Part shown: one piece after another, positions 8,832-18,307 of the stretch
Layout of the letters: every line of letters begins with the position of its first letter
Position numbering within the stretch: the first letter of the stretch is position 1
Source: CAWAND01 sp963807065
Lineage (GTDB): Bacteria; Chloroflexota; Anaerolineae; Anaerolineales; E44-bin32
Direction: 5' to 3'
Assembly: GCA_963807065.1 (NCBI GenBank)
Contig: CAWDZQ010000003.1
Coordinates: 1,240,001-1,304,000 of the forward strand
DNA length: 64,000 bases
Program-made: the position numbers and the translations under genes
The notes under the pieces: model-generated
What the model saw: the letters and a program-made list of their open reading frames with translations, nothing else
What the model was told of the DNA's origin: nothing
Databases searched by the model: none

Positions 8832-10045
8832 CGAACAATCAGGGGAAGATAGAGCTGATCACAAATGGCCATGGACGGAGTGGCGGCCGCCAGGCTGGGG
8901 AGCGAACTTGTGTAGATCGGGGCAGACAGAGCACTCGTGTAGGCATTTGTCCAGGCATGCGTGCCGCCGGGCAGGGGATCAACGCTATCGGGCGACATCA
9001 TCGCGGCTGAGCCGGTGGTGACACGAAAGTCGGCCTGGGAAGCGGTGGCGGCAGCGTAGTCATTGAACCAGACAACCGAGCGCAGGAAGGGGTAATTGGG
9101 GGCGTGTTGGTACAAGTCGGTGATCCATTCGGCCTTGCTGTGGGTTGTTCCATCACCCTCGACCGAGCCAACTTCGGCGATGATCTGCGGCTTAGCGTAA
9201 CGGCAGGTGAAATCCGTCAGGACCGAATCGTACAGGTAGTTGAAATCGTGCCAGGGTTCTCCGTGGTCCGGGGCATTGTACCAATTGTAGCCGCTTAGCC
9301 CGATCCAATCCACATACTCGTCGCCGGGATAGTAATTGTTGATGGCGTTCCAGGCATCGGGAGGGTTGCTGGCGTAGTTGGGGGACCAGACCCATTCGAT
9401 ATTCGTGGGCGGGTCGGGGATGCCCATGATCGTGTCGTGGACATGCCGGTACATTTGCACGTACAGGTCGGCATCGTTGGAGCCCCAGTAGCCAGGCCAC
9501 CACGGTGAGTCGGTGATATTCATCTCGTGGGCAAAGCGCAGAAGAAAGCGTTCCGGTCGCGCTTTGATATCACTGGCAAACTGGACCAGGTAGGCATCAC
9601 ACACGCCATCAATGATATCTTGGGGCGGAATCGGTTCATTCGAGTAGCTCTTGGCACACCCGTAGCTCCCTGAGCCATCCGTCCGAGTGGGTTCCCACGT
9701 GATCATGATCACCGGCCGGCGGGCGGGATCAGTGATCTCACTTTGAACAAAGCCCAGCAGAAAGGGGTCCAGCGCATGATCGCCTGGCACGTGCAGCCAG
9801 TTCGCGAAGTACATCACCACCCCGATATCCTTGCCCACCAAGTCATCGAAGGCCAGGATCTCGTCGCCGTAGCCCCACTCGTCGGGTAGGGTGGCAAAGT
9901 ACACGGGCCGGATGTGGGCGCCATGGGTGATGCCCAAAACCTCATTGAATGGGGGTGAGTCCGTTCGGCCAGCGGTGGCTGCCGCGGGCGGCAAGAGCAA
10001 GATGATCGAGATTGCCAGCAGGACCCTAGTCGCTCGATATGCCAC
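8828..10045 (-). CDS. Secreted GH26-like glycoside hydrolase with C-terminal YLPL tail
   Basis: 405 residues if started at the GTG of VAYRATRVLLAI, which has AGGAG about 10 bases upstream and gives a proper signal peptide. A longer frame exists but would overlap the upstream gene more. RFAHEMN (Glu at ~174) and IIAEVGS (Glu at ~291) are spaced like the acid/base and nucleophile of GH26/clan GH-A beta-mannanases. WVWSPNYASNPPDAWNAINN and WIGLSGYNWY are also typical of bacterial GH26-like proteins. So this probably cleaves or transfers a beta-linked glycan outside the cell. The protein ends with DQLYLPLIVR, a motif shared with other exported proteins here. It sits between two glycosyltransferases in one operon, which suggests trimming of the polymer made by the locus (inference). 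Confidence 0.75.
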   Translation of the reverse strand: MAYRATRVLLAISIILLLPPAAATAGRTDSPPFNEVLGITHGAHIRPVYFATLPDEWGYGDEILAFDDLVGKDIGVVMYFANWLHVPGDHALDPFLLGFVQSEITDPARRPVIMITWEPTRTDGSGSYGCAKSYSNEPIPPQDIIDGVCDAYLVQFASDIKARPERFLLRFAHEMNITDSPWWPGYWGSNDADLYVQMYRHVHDTIMGIPDPPTNIEWVWSPNYASNPPDAWNAINNYYPGDEYVDWIGLSGYNWYNAPDHGEPWHDFNYLYDSVLTDFTCRYAKPQIIAEVGSVEGDGTTHSKAEWITDLYQHAPNYPFLRSVVWFNDYAAATASQADFRVTTGSAAMMSPDSVDPLPGGTHAWTNAYTSALSAPIYTSSLPSLAAATPSMAICDQLYLPLIVR

Positions 10046-11018
10046 GTCGAATACGCTCCTGCCGGCCGAGCAACTTGCGCCAGGAGGCCGGCAGCCCGCG
10101 CATCCGCGTGCCGACCCAGCCTCCAGCAAAGCTCGCCAGATACCAAAATGGGCTGCGCACCATCCATGAAAGCTGTTTCCACCATGGCGAGCCAGCGAAG
10201 TAATCCGAGTGCCGCATGAATTTCAGATCGCGCCAGACTTCGTGGGGTACGCTTTGGAGCTGGCGTAAGAGCAGCCAGGGGCTCTGCAAGGAAGGTGGGT
10301 CAAACAGACTGACCATCGCCTCCGTATGATCGACGTTCTGCCGGAATTGCTCAATAATGCTGTAGTCATGGGAATGGACAACGAGGGAAGTGGGCTCGAA
10401 CACGATCTTGTGACCGGCTCGTAGCACTCGGTCCGCCCAATCCGCATCCTCGGCGAAAGCAACCTCTCGGAAGGGGATCTGCTCCCAAACGTCGCGCCGC
10501 AAACAGGAGCTCGTGTTGGAGAAATAGGTGTAGTAGTCCCTGTGGGCCTCGTACTCGTCCGGGTCGTCCGGCATGCGTTTGACCAAGCGTTCCCCGCCCC
10601 CTGATTGCCACTGCGTTGTCAGCTGTCGTACCAGTGATGGTGAGGCGCCTGGTCGAGGAAGATGTCGGCTGAACGTGCCTGCGACCCCAGGATCATTTAC
10701 CATCGGCGTCAACAGTTTGGCCAGCCAAGCCGAATCGGCCGGGACCGCATCCTGTGTCAGGTAGACGAGATACTTGGATCGAATATCGGCATGGCGGGCA
10801 GCCAGATTACGAGTTGCCCCATGGCCAAACTCGGAAGGCTGGATCTCGATCACGCGCACGTTGTGCCGACTCAGCAGCCTCAGCGTTCCGTCACTTGACC
10901 CGGAGTCAATCGCCAGCGTCTCGACCTCGGCCTCGATGTCCTGAGCGCCGAGCATGTGAAGGAGCTGTTCCAATACCGGTCCGGCGTCCTTCGTGAGGAG
11001 CAAGATCGAAGCTTTCAT
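10026..11018 (-). CDS. GT2 family glycosyltransferase (rhamnosyltransferase-like)
   Basis: 330 residues. MKASILLLTKDAGPVLEQLL opens a GT-A fold. TLAIDSGSSDGT is the UDP/dTDP-binding acidic motif, and LVYLTQDAVPADSAWLAKL carries the metal-binding aspartate region (QDA in place of DDD, as in RfbF-type rhamnosyltransferases). FAEDADWADRVLRAGH is the ED catalytic-base motif. The C-terminus has a hydrophobic/amphipathic stretch that may sit on the membrane. This subgroup often transfers rhamnose, and the window encodes dTDP-rhamnose synthesis, so a rhamnosyl donor is likely but not proven. It is first in a minus-strand operon; its end overlaps the GH26-like start by 20 bases. Confidence 0.85.
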   Translation of the reverse strand: MKASILLLTKDAGPVLEQLLHMLGAQDIEAEVETLAIDSGSSDGTLRLLSRHNVRVIEIQPSEFGHGATRNLAARHADIRSKYLVYLTQDAVPADSAWLAKLLTPMVNDPGVAGTFSRHLPRPGASPSLVRQLTTQWQSGGGERLVKRMPDDPDEYEAHRDYYTYFSNTSSCLRRDVWEQIPFREVAFAEDADWADRVLRAGHKIVFEPTSLVVHSHDYSIIEQFRQNVDHTEAMVSLFDPPSLQSPWLLLRQLQSVPHEVWRDLKFMRHSDYFAGSPWWKQLSWMVRSPFWYLASFAGGWVGTRMRGLPASWRKLLGRQERIRRGISSD

Positions 11019-11613
11019 GGGGTCAGGCTGGCCAAGCTCGGCCGTTGCCGACTCAGCATGGGCGCTTGGCCAGGCTCACCGGTGATCATCGACTGCGGTG
11101 GTGCCCACCGGGTCGATCCGCTGGAAAAGGACCATGCGGTCGTAGAAGCTGGAGATGCTGATGTGCTCTCCCACAAGACGCAAATGTGCTCTGCTCGAAA
11201 TGCCTTTATCCTACCAAGCAGCAGAGAAACGGCACTCATAATTTCCGATGTCGCGGTGCACCCAATGGACCTGTAAGAGGCGTCGGGCCGCACGAGGGTC
11301 CGATGCAGGACCAAGGTGATGGCCCAGAGTTGACCCACCCAGCCCATTCGACCGTCCTTGTTTCGTTCAGAAGCATGGGAGTGTAGAGCTGTTCTGTTGC
11401 ATCAGTCGGCGACGCCCCAACTCTGGTTTCGTACGTGTACCTTGATCGTCCACATCCTTTTCTCCCCGAGAACGTGCCCTCAGAATTGACTTCCGAGGCC
11501 GCCGGAAGTCGTGGAATATGCAATCCGCAATTCCTTGGCGGGCACCCTCCAGCCGGGGATTCGCCATCCGATGACGGCCCATTGGTGGCTCAAGGAGGCG
11601 CTTTAACGTTCTT
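11019..11613. other. 595-bp divergent intergenic region
   Basis: Separates the minus-strand GT2 operon from the plus-strand ABC exporter genes, so promoters for both must lie here or just inside. I recognise no coding remnant or RNA gene. Confidence 0.4.
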
Positions 11614-12873
11614 GTGGTGCTCGATAGTATAATAGCCCGCCAACCATTGACAACCCCTGCCCCTCCCGGAGTGGACTTGCTCGTCTTCCAAAAGCTCGTT
11701 ATCCGCTTCTGTGTCCTTGCCAGCATGGCGTGGGGCGCCATGCTGGTGTCGATCCAACTGCGCATTCAAGTTCTCCCGTTTGGCGCGCCACTGGGCATCG
11801 AATACCGTACGCTCCCAATCGGGGCTATCGGGCTCCTTCTGGCAGCCGCTTTCGTGTCGGTGGTGTTGGAATGGTTGGTTGCCGGGCTTTCCAAGGCTCG
11901 TTCCCAACGGGGCACGATGTGGCCCCTGCTGTTCGCCGCTGCCTTGACTGCCGTTGGCATCTATTTTCTTCTCCCCGACTTCTCTCAGCTTCAGCTCTTG
12001 TATTTCCTGATTTCAGCCATCTTCGTTGGATGGTTATTCATTGCCCTGCCCCGAACTTTCCTTCGAGGCAAGACCGAGTTCGACCTTGGCACGGAACTTA
12101 GGCAGTTGTGGGATTATCGCCACCTGTTCAGATTGTGGCTGCGGTATACCATCCAGGCTCGGTATACGCAAACAACCCTGGGAATCGTCTGGATCATTCT
12201 GCTCCCTCTCTCAACAGCTATTGTGCTGTCGATTGCCTTTTCACAGTTCCTGCGAATTGGCCGTTTCGCTGGTGATGTTCCCTTCCTAACCTTCTTTCTG
12301 GCAGGAATCGTCCCCTACGGCATCTTCAACAGCGGGGTCTCTAAATCCACTTCTGCTATCTCCGGCCAAATCGGCATCATCAGCCGCGTCTACTTTCCGC
12401 GCGAGGTTCTTGTTCTGCTGCCGATGGGCGAGGCTTTAGTGGATTTTGTGTTCACCTTCGTTGTGTTGGTCGTGATCGATGGACTGTACGGCAATTGGCC
12501 GGATCCAACGTACTTCCTGCTGCTGGTGCCCACGATGATCTTGATCCTCCTGTCGCTTGGAGTCATGTTCGTGATCAGCACCTGGAGCATGATCGTTCGA
12601 GACATCCCTCAATTGGTCGGCGTCGTGCTGCAGTTGCTCTTCTATGCCACGCCCATCATCTATCCGTTCGAGAGCATCCCGCCAAACTATCGCTTCTTGG
12701 TGCTGCTCAATCCCCTGACCCCCCTGGTGCAATCCTTCCGACAGATTGTGATCTACAAGCAAGGTCTCGACCTGATTTCCCTCTACTATCCGCTGGTGGT
12801 CTCATTCGGCTTGCTCGTGGCCGCCTTCGCGTTCTTCAAATCAAGAGAAGGAGTCCTGAGCGATCTTGTCTAG
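11614..12873 (+). CDS. ABC-2 type polysaccharide export permease (Wzm-like) with extra N-terminal membrane region
   Basis: Up to 419 residues, against about 260-270 for usual Wzm/TagG permeases. The conserved core begins near residue 165 (RHLFRLWLRYTIQARYTQT, TLGIVWIILLPLSTAIVLSI). It continues through the permease helices FFLAGIVPYGIFNSGVSKS and SRVYFPREVLVLLPM, and ends NPLTPLVQSFRQIVIYKQG. Before the core are about four additional predicted membrane helices (roughly residues 28-50, 65-88, 100-120, 125-145). With the ATP-binding protein that overlaps its 3' end it would move a lipid-linked polysaccharide across the membrane. The start is uncertain: GTG 11614 is the most upstream, but GTG 11671 or TTG 11677 would agree with a -10 box at 11628. 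Confidence 0.85.
   Translation: MVLDSIIARQPLTTPAPPGVDLLVFQKLVIRFCVLASMAWGAMLVSIQLRIQVLPFGAPLGIEYRTLPIGAIGLLLAAAFVSVVLEWLVAGLSKARSQRGTMWPLLFAAALTAVGIYFLLPDFSQLQLLYFLISAIFVGWLFIALPRTFLRGKTEFDLGTELRQLWDYRHLFRLWLRYTIQARYTQTTLGIVWIILLPLSTAIVLSIAFSQFLRIGRFAGDVPFLTFFLAGIVPYGIFNSGVSKSTSAISGQIGIISRVYFPREVLVLLPMGEALVDFVFTFVVLVVIDGLYGNWPDPTYFLLLVPTMILILLSLGVMFVISTWSMIVRDIPQLVGVVLQLLFYATPIIYPFESIPPNYRFLVLLNPLTPLVQSFRQIVIYKQGLDLISLYYPLVVSFGLLVAAFAFFKSREGVLSDLV
11628..11633 (+). promoter_or_regulatory. Perfect -10 hexamer (TATAAT) before the ABC exporter
   Basis: An exact TATAAT lies at 11628-11633. The best -35-like hexamer (TTAACG, 11603-11608) is at 19 bp spacing, so the match is incomplete. If used, transcription would start near 11640, and translation of the permease would have to begin at GTG 11671, TTG 11677 or later, not at GTG 11614. 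Confidence 0.4.
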
Positions 12874-13675
12874 TGTTTCGATCGGTCCCGAAATGACACC
12901 CTCATTGGAACAGCCCTTGATCAGAGTCCAGGGGCTCTACAAGCGATTTTCGCGCAACGAACACAGGGCCACGCTGAGGCATGAAGCGATGGAATTGTTC
13001 GGAAGATTGCGTGGGCGGCGACGCGACGCAATGGATGAAGAACCCTTCTTCGCTCTGCGCAATGTGTCCCTGGCTGTTTACCCGGGCGAAACCGTCGCCC
13101 TGGTCGGATTGAACGGTTCGGGGAAAACTACGTTGCTTCGGATCATCGCCAGGATTTCGGACCCAACCTCCGGGAGGGTTGAAGTCAACGGTCACTATGT
13201 ATCTTTGATCGGCCTGGGGGCCGGGTTCATCCCGACCCTCTCTGGACGTAAGAACATCTATCTCAATGCGGCCATGCACGGCGTGAGAACGCAGCGGATA
13301 GACGAGCTTCTCGACGAGATCATCGACTTCTCCGAACTCGGAGAGTTCATTGACCTGCCTACCAACCGCTACTCGAGTGGGATGATGGCAAGGCTGGGGT
13401 TCAGCATTGCCATCCACATTCTGCCCGAACTGGTGCTGATCGACGAGGTGCTCGCCGTAGGGGATGCAGCTTTTCAGCAGAAATGCATCGAACGAATTAA
13501 GGACGTCTTTTCTGGGGAGCGGACGCTTCTGCTGGTGTCCCATGCCGATTCGACGATAGGAGAGCTTTGCACAAGGACAATATGGATCAATGCGGGCACC
13601 ATCGTCATGGATGGACCCACCGACCAAGTCCTTCCCGCCTATGTTGAATTCACCCATCAGAAGCAGGCTGGGTGA
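12866..13675 (+). CDS. Polysaccharide ABC exporter ATP-binding protein (Wzt-like)
   Basis: Up to 269 residues. The start is TTG 12866, overlapping the permease stop, or ATG 12893. GLNGSGKTT is the Walker A loop, YSSGMMARLGFSIA the ABC signature, LVLIDEVLAVGD the Walker B segment, and LLVSHA the H-loop. GLGAGFIPTLSGRKNIYLNAAM is typical of the TagH/Wzt/RfbE subfamily that exports teichoic acids and O-polysaccharides. The protein stops after the nucleotide-binding domain. It lacks the C-terminal carbohydrate-binding domain that lets E. coli O9a Wzt recognise a capped chain, so it should resemble TagH/KpsT-type exporters that do not need a cap signal bound by Wzt. Overlapping genes indicate a two-gene operon. 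Confidence 0.92.
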   Translation: MSSVSIGPEMTPSLEQPLIRVQGLYKRFSRNEHRATLRHEAMELFGRLRGRRRDAMDEEPFFALRNVSLAVYPGETVALVGLNGSGKTTLLRIIARISDPTSGRVEVNGHYVSLIGLGAGFIPTLSGRKNIYLNAAMHGVRTQRIDELLDEIIDFSELGEFIDLPTNRYSSGMMARLGFSIAIHILPELVLIDEVLAVGDAAFQQKCIERIKDVFSGERTLLLVSHADSTIGELCTRTIWINAGTIVMDGPTDQVLPAYVEFTHQKQAG

Positions 13676-13701
13676 AATGCTGGAACTTCAAGCTGGGGCG
13701 A

Positions 13702-13732
13702 TGGAAGACCAGGCCCTAAGTCGGTCTTTCCA
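13702..13732. terminator. Bulged hairpin between convergent genes
   Basis: TGGAAGACC (13702-13710) pairs with GGTCTTTCCA (13723-13732) with one bulged T and a 12-base loop. It lies between the end of the exporter gene and the end of a minus-strand GT2, where a bidirectional terminator would be expected. There is no strong T-run. Confidence 0.35.
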
Positions 13733-13759
13733 CGCTAAGGGCTGATCGGTCGCTTGTTC

Positions 13760-14695
13760 TCAACTCCACGCAAACCAGCTATTGATCTCCCGACCCGGCA
13801 TCACCGTTGAAGGCCGCTTGGCAAACATCTTCGGTCCGAGCTTGAGAAGTCGGCGAATCATGAACAATCCCAGCCGAGGCGAGAGCATCAGCCGCAGTGC
13901 CGAGTGCAAGGCGATCACCGGAAAATTGTAGCCAACCAATGAGCCCATTCCAGCGTTCTTCAACACACTCAGATAGCGATTCGCAACCGCCTCGACTTTA
14001 AGCGATGCACTCGGGTTGCTCCCCCTATGATCGGCAATGGCCGATGGCACATAGACACACCGCCAGTCTGCATGGTGTGCTCGCCAGTCGACATCCGTGT
14101 CTTCGCCATACAAGAAGAAGTCTTCGTCAAAGAAGGTATTCCCGTGGCTGATGGATTTGATCAATGGCTGAGCATACAACGCTGCCGCGCCCGGCGCGCC
14201 GAAGACCTCTCTGCGAGTTTCGAATTGACCTCGATCCGGAACACCATGGCCGATGTTAAAGAAGTAGCCGTCTCGACACAAGCCGTGCCCGACGCTGTAG
14301 AGGCGATCAACCCCCTCCCCCGTTGTTTCGATCCATTTCAGTTTGCCAGTTCCCCAGCCCGCGCCTTCCGCAACCAAACCGTCTCTTAGTTCCGCAATGT
14401 ACTCAGGACGCATTCGCACGTCCGGGTTGAGCGTCAGGTAGAAATCCTCCGCGCCAAGCTGGCACAACTCTAGGATTTGATTGTGGGCCCGGCCGTACCC
14501 TATATTGTCAGCCAGTCGGATGAGCGTGGCTTCCGGCAGGTGGCCTTCGATCCACTCCATCGAACCGTCGGTGGAGGCGTTGTCGGCCACGAACAGCGTC
14601 AAGTCAGGATATGTCTGCGCGCGAAGCGCCTCAATGCAGCCCGGCAAGTCTTGCAGGCTGTTGTAAGTAACTAGGCCGACGGCAATGCGCGACAT
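13760..14695 (-). CDS. GT2 family glycosyltransferase
   Basis: 311 residues from the ATG of MSRIAVGLVTYNS; 13 more residues are possible upstream. Motifs in order are LFVADNASTDGS (nucleotide-binding), YGRAHNQILE, YLTLNPDVRMRPEYIAEL (the DxD-like NPDV site), FGAPGAAALY, and FLYGEDTDVDWRAHHADW (ED catalytic base). The C-terminal region ends with a basic amphipathic segment. This is the family of WbbL-like rhamnosyltransferases and related O-antigen enzymes, closely similar in plan to the GT2 half of the fusion at 38.8-40.7 kb. It stands alone on the minus strand. Donor unknown. Confidence 0.88.
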   Translation of the reverse strand: MSRIAVGLVTYNSLQDLPGCIEALRAQTYPDLTLFVADNASTDGSMEWIEGHLPEATLIRLADNIGYGRAHNQILELCQLGAEDFYLTLNPDVRMRPEYIAELRDGLVAEGAGWGTGKLKWIETTGEGVDRLYSVGHGLCRDGYFFNIGHGVPDRGQFETRREVFGAPGAAALYAQPLIKSISHGNTFFDEDFFLYGEDTDVDWRAHHADWRCVYVPSAIADHRGSNPSASLKVEAVANRYLSVLKNAGMGSLVGYNFPVIALHSALRLMLSPRLGLFMIRRLLKLGPKMFAKRPSTVMPGREINSWFAWS

Positions 14696-14920
14696 GCGGC
14701 GAATTCTCCCACGGATGGCATCCGTCTCAATCATAGAGGAAATTGTGAATACGCGATATCGCCAGACGGCCCCTTACCAGGACGTCGCAAGCTGATCTTT
14801 TGGCATGGAGGTGGAGTCACTAGGTTCCGCCGGGCCGTCACAATCAAAGTCCGTGGGAGATCTCGAGCTAGAGATTGGTAGACCGTGTGACGGGCTTGGG
14901 GCATGGGGTCCGCGGAAAAT

Positions 14921-15907
14921 CTACTCGCACCCGCCAACCTGGAGGAAGCTGTCCTGGACAAGGCCATCCACGGAGATCAGCTCATAGATGATTGAGATGG
15001 TTGTGGCGGTAACGCGCATGGCACCATAGCTGCCGTTGAAGCGAGCCTGGCTTTCTGCCAAGGGGGTGCCAAAGGTATAGAGGGACTTCCCACCGATTCC
15101 GTTCACAAAATACGGTATGGAACCCACCGTCAGCCGCTCGTAGGTGTGGTCATGCCCGGACAAGACGGCGTCAGCACCCCACGCTTCAAATGGCCATTGC
15201 ATGGTTGTGATGGAACCATGAGAACCTGACGAGTAGGGTGCGTGATGGAAATAAACAATGTTCCAACAAGCCGTCGAATTCACCAAGGCGTTCTCCAGCC
15301 AGGCTGCCTGCGCCGAATCATCAGCCACGCCATCGGGCTCGGTGGGATCGCTGTCGATGGCGAAGAACGCGATGGATCCCCATGTGAAGCTGTAGTACCT
15401 TTCGTTTCCCGGCAGGTTGAAATAGTCCAGGTACGGCTGGGCGTCAGCCGTCAGCCAATCGTGGTTACCGAGAGATGGAAAGAACAGATTGGTGACAGCC
15501 CCCTCACCGTAGGCGCCGGTGTAGTCCCCAATGTAGCTGTGATAGTACTGACCGATGTGGGCATCGATTGTGGCTGCCGAACCGGTGTCGTAGTTGTTGT
15601 CGCCGGTGGTGATTATGAATTCCGGCACCCACGAGTCTACAAGCGCTGCGACTTCGGCCTCGTGGTCAGATCCGGAGCCATAGTCACCGACCACAGCGAA
15701 CACAAGATCGTCGCCGCCGGCCGGTCCGCTGTTCAGGATGCAAGGAAGATAGACCATATGGTCGGCAGCGGGTTCGGCCTGGACGGAAACAGTCTGACCC
15801 ACACCTGATCTGTCGCCTGGAAAGACGAAAGCCAAGATCAACAGGCCGCTCAGTGGGAGGAGCAGCCGCCAACCTCGATTTGCCAAGAGTGTCCTGGTGG
15901 GGCCCAT
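14921..15907 (-). CDS. Secreted metallophosphoesterase (purple acid phosphatase-like) with YLP motif
   Basis: 328 residues. A signal peptide (hydrophobic core ~14-30) is followed by HMVYLPCILNS, the YLP motif seen in other exported proteins of this window. The catalytic domain then runs through the five metal-ligand blocks of calcineurin-like phosphoesterases (PF00149): VVGDYGSGS, TTGDNNYD, SLGNHDW, YFHHAPYSSG and SGHDHTYER. This arrangement is typical of purple acid phosphatase/alkaline phosphatase relatives that hydrolyse phosphomonoesters outside the cell. The C-terminus is short, without a cell-wall anchor. It is flanked by a GT2 and an M4 protease on the same strand but with gaps of ~180-220 bp, so probably separately transcribed. 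Substrate unknown. Confidence 0.88.
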   Translation of the reverse strand: MGPTRTLLANRGWRLLLPLSGLLILAFVFPGDRSGVGQTVSVQAEPAADHMVYLPCILNSGPAGGDDLVFAVVGDYGSGSDHEAEVAALVDSWVPEFIITTGDNNYDTGSAATIDAHIGQYYHSYIGDYTGAYGEGAVTNLFFPSLGNHDWLTADAQPYLDYFNLPGNERYYSFTWGSIAFFAIDSDPTEPDGVADDSAQAAWLENALVNSTACWNIVYFHHAPYSSGSHGSITTMQWPFEAWGADAVLSGHDHTYERLTVGSIPYFVNGIGGKSLYTFGTPLAESQARFNGSYGAMRVTATTISIIYELISVDGLVQDSFLQVGGCE

Positions 15908-16083
15908 ACGCCCAAGGTAACAGGTTTGCCCTCTCCGGCGCTAGAGGACCCACGCCCTAGGGGCCGGAACGGGGGGGCCAGCCGGCGCCGACAAGGGCCT
16001 CGGCCCAGGTGTGTTGTGATCCCTTCGTGTCCATTGCCGGCTGCCGCCGTTTGCCGGTTCGCTGCCCCACACCCCCTGCGGGG

Positions 16084-18307
16084 CTAGCGTTGAAGCAGAG
16101 GCAAGTAGAGCACATCCGACGCGCAATGATAGATTGCCACATCATCGATCCACCAACCCCAGTCGTAGCCGAACGAGTTCAAGCCCCATCCGCATTCTGA
16201 TACGTACGCTTTGCCCTGCCAGGGAACTCAGGTCAAGGCGGCTCGATATGTATCCGTGGCTTTCTGCCACGAATGCCTCCCGCCCCGCCAATGGATTGTC
16301 CCAAGTGGCGTCGATCGTTCCGTTGTATCCATTGATTTCGAACAACGTGCTTGCGTCGGTCCATGCCCCGCCGTCGGAGCTGTACTCAAGCACGCCACCA
16401 TCATACGTGGACCCTGGCCCGTAATTTTCAAACCCGTAGGCCTGTGCGAAGTGCAGGTACCCACCTGCCGGGACGACGACACCCGAGGTCATGGCCGCAT
16501 ACGTGTCCGTGATCTCGTCCGGGTAGTCATCGGCGTAGATGCTGTAGTCGCCCGACGTGGCATAGGCCCCATACGTCGGAGGATAGGTCCAGTGATCGGT
16601 CCCCGTGATCGCCCCACTCGTCCACGCGCCAACGCCGCTTTCAAAGTCTTCGAAGTAGGTGAAGAGTGGGACCTCGCCAGTTGGGCAGTAGGCGGCATCT
16701 GTGTTGAAGTCCGGCGACGGCTGATCGTCCATTTCCACGGCATCCGTGGCATTGCGGACCTGGGTGCAATCCCCGGCCGTTATGCCGTCCGACCCGCCGA
16801 TGAGATTCAGGCACCCCTGGTACAGGGCCTCGTATAGATCGGCATAATCCGCGCCCGAAGTCAGGAGATTTGTCTGAACCTCATAGTAGATGGCCGCAAC
16901 TTTCGTGATGCCCAACCCGCTCACCGTTTTCCCGTTGAACGAGTCGCCATCCGTCATCAGATAGGCCGCCTTGTTATTGATTCCGCTGTTGGAGTGGACC
17001 CCACCGCTATCACCTGCGCCCGTAGAGTAATTGGCGCTCGACATCTTGTCCGGATCGCCATAGATTGTGGGATCCTTCATGCTGCGCAGGGCACCGCCGG
17101 GGATGTCCTCGCCCATTAGCCACTTGTCGCTGGCTGTATCGCTGCCCACACCATCCGTCTGATCGATAAACTCACCCCAAACATCCGAAAGAGACTCATT
17201 GATGGCGCCCGACTGATAGTAGTAGAACAGGTTGGACGTGTTCTCGGTCACTCCGTGCGTAAGCTCATGTCCAACCACATCATCGGCGCTGGCGAAGCCT
17301 GCCCCGTAGACCATCTGAGCGCCATTCCAAAACGCATTCGCATACGGACAATGGGATAAGTCGGGACAATAACGGGTGGTCGAGACAAGCGTCATCCCCA
17401 CGCCATCGATACTGTCCCGATGGTGGTGGGACATATAGAAGTTGTAGGTATCACCGGCGTAGTCATAGGCATTGTTGACGTCGGCTATCCCAGAGGCGGG
17501 GCCACCCTCCGTGCGAACCGGACCGCCGCCGGGAAGACCCAACATGTAGTTGTTGCTGTTGTCATAGTTGACCCGGTTCAAGGCCGTGTCGATCTGGTTG
17601 AACATCGTTGCTACTTGCCCTCGTTGGGCGTCGATCAACACCAGGTAGCGGAATGTCCCGAGCTGTTTGGGTGTGACCTCCACCCGCCAGGCCAAGATCG
17701 CCGGGCGGTTGCTGGGCTTCAAGAGCCGCTCATCGAAGATCCACAGCGATGGGTCAGAAACGCGAAGGGCGCCGGCATCGACCCCTTCGACCTTGGCGAC
17801 CGCGGCTACGGCTGTGTCCTTAGCCTCACCGCTGGCCACTACCGGCGTGATGTCGACAGCAAGATCCGGCGAGATCTCCCCGATGATCGCCCGAAGCTGG
17901 CCATGACCGTTGAGATTGACCAACAGTTCCCCGGCCAGCACGGGGACGCCCTGGTACAACTGCTGGTAGCGCACGGAACCCTCCGTGCCGTGCTCAGGAG
18001 ACCGGACCAGCCTGAGATCCTGCTCTGGGTCGGTGATTTCGAATTCTGGGCCGAAGCGGATCAGGGCGCTTGCCGCAAGGTCTGTGGCCGACCTGCCGGC
18101 CACAGATTGGGACGGGGCCAGCGACACGGGAGAGTGCGGATCAAATCCCAGGAATGTCGTCACACCCGTCAGCGGGTCACGCGCTGTCCTCTCCCCTCCG
18201 CCTTCCTGGGCCGAGCTCGAACTGCTGGGAAGACTTGCCAGCAGCGCAAGAGCCAAGAGCAGCAAGCCGGCTTTCGCCCACACATTCCGATCACCTCGTC
18301 TGGACAT
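16084..18307 (-). CDS. Secreted M4 (thermolysin-like) metalloprotease, frameshifted near its C-terminus
   Basis: Start ATG 18307 (MSRRGDRNVW) has a GAGGGG ribosome site and gives a clean signal peptide. An FTP/PepSY-type propeptide occupies about residues 70-235. The peptidase has HELTH at ~347-351, third zinc ligand Glu ~371 (INESLSDVWGE) and the catalytic His in GGVHSNSGINN (~438). A C-terminal beta-sandwich follows. The raw frame ends at 16142 in an atypical basic tail. Shifting frame at the C4 run (plus strand 16184-16187) continues the domain as SFGYDWGWWIDDVAIYHC and ends VLYLPLLQR at 16084, the same tail type as the GH26-like enzyme. So one base is gained or lost here. The protease is otherwise intact; the lesion removes only the last ~35 residues. 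Confidence 0.85.
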
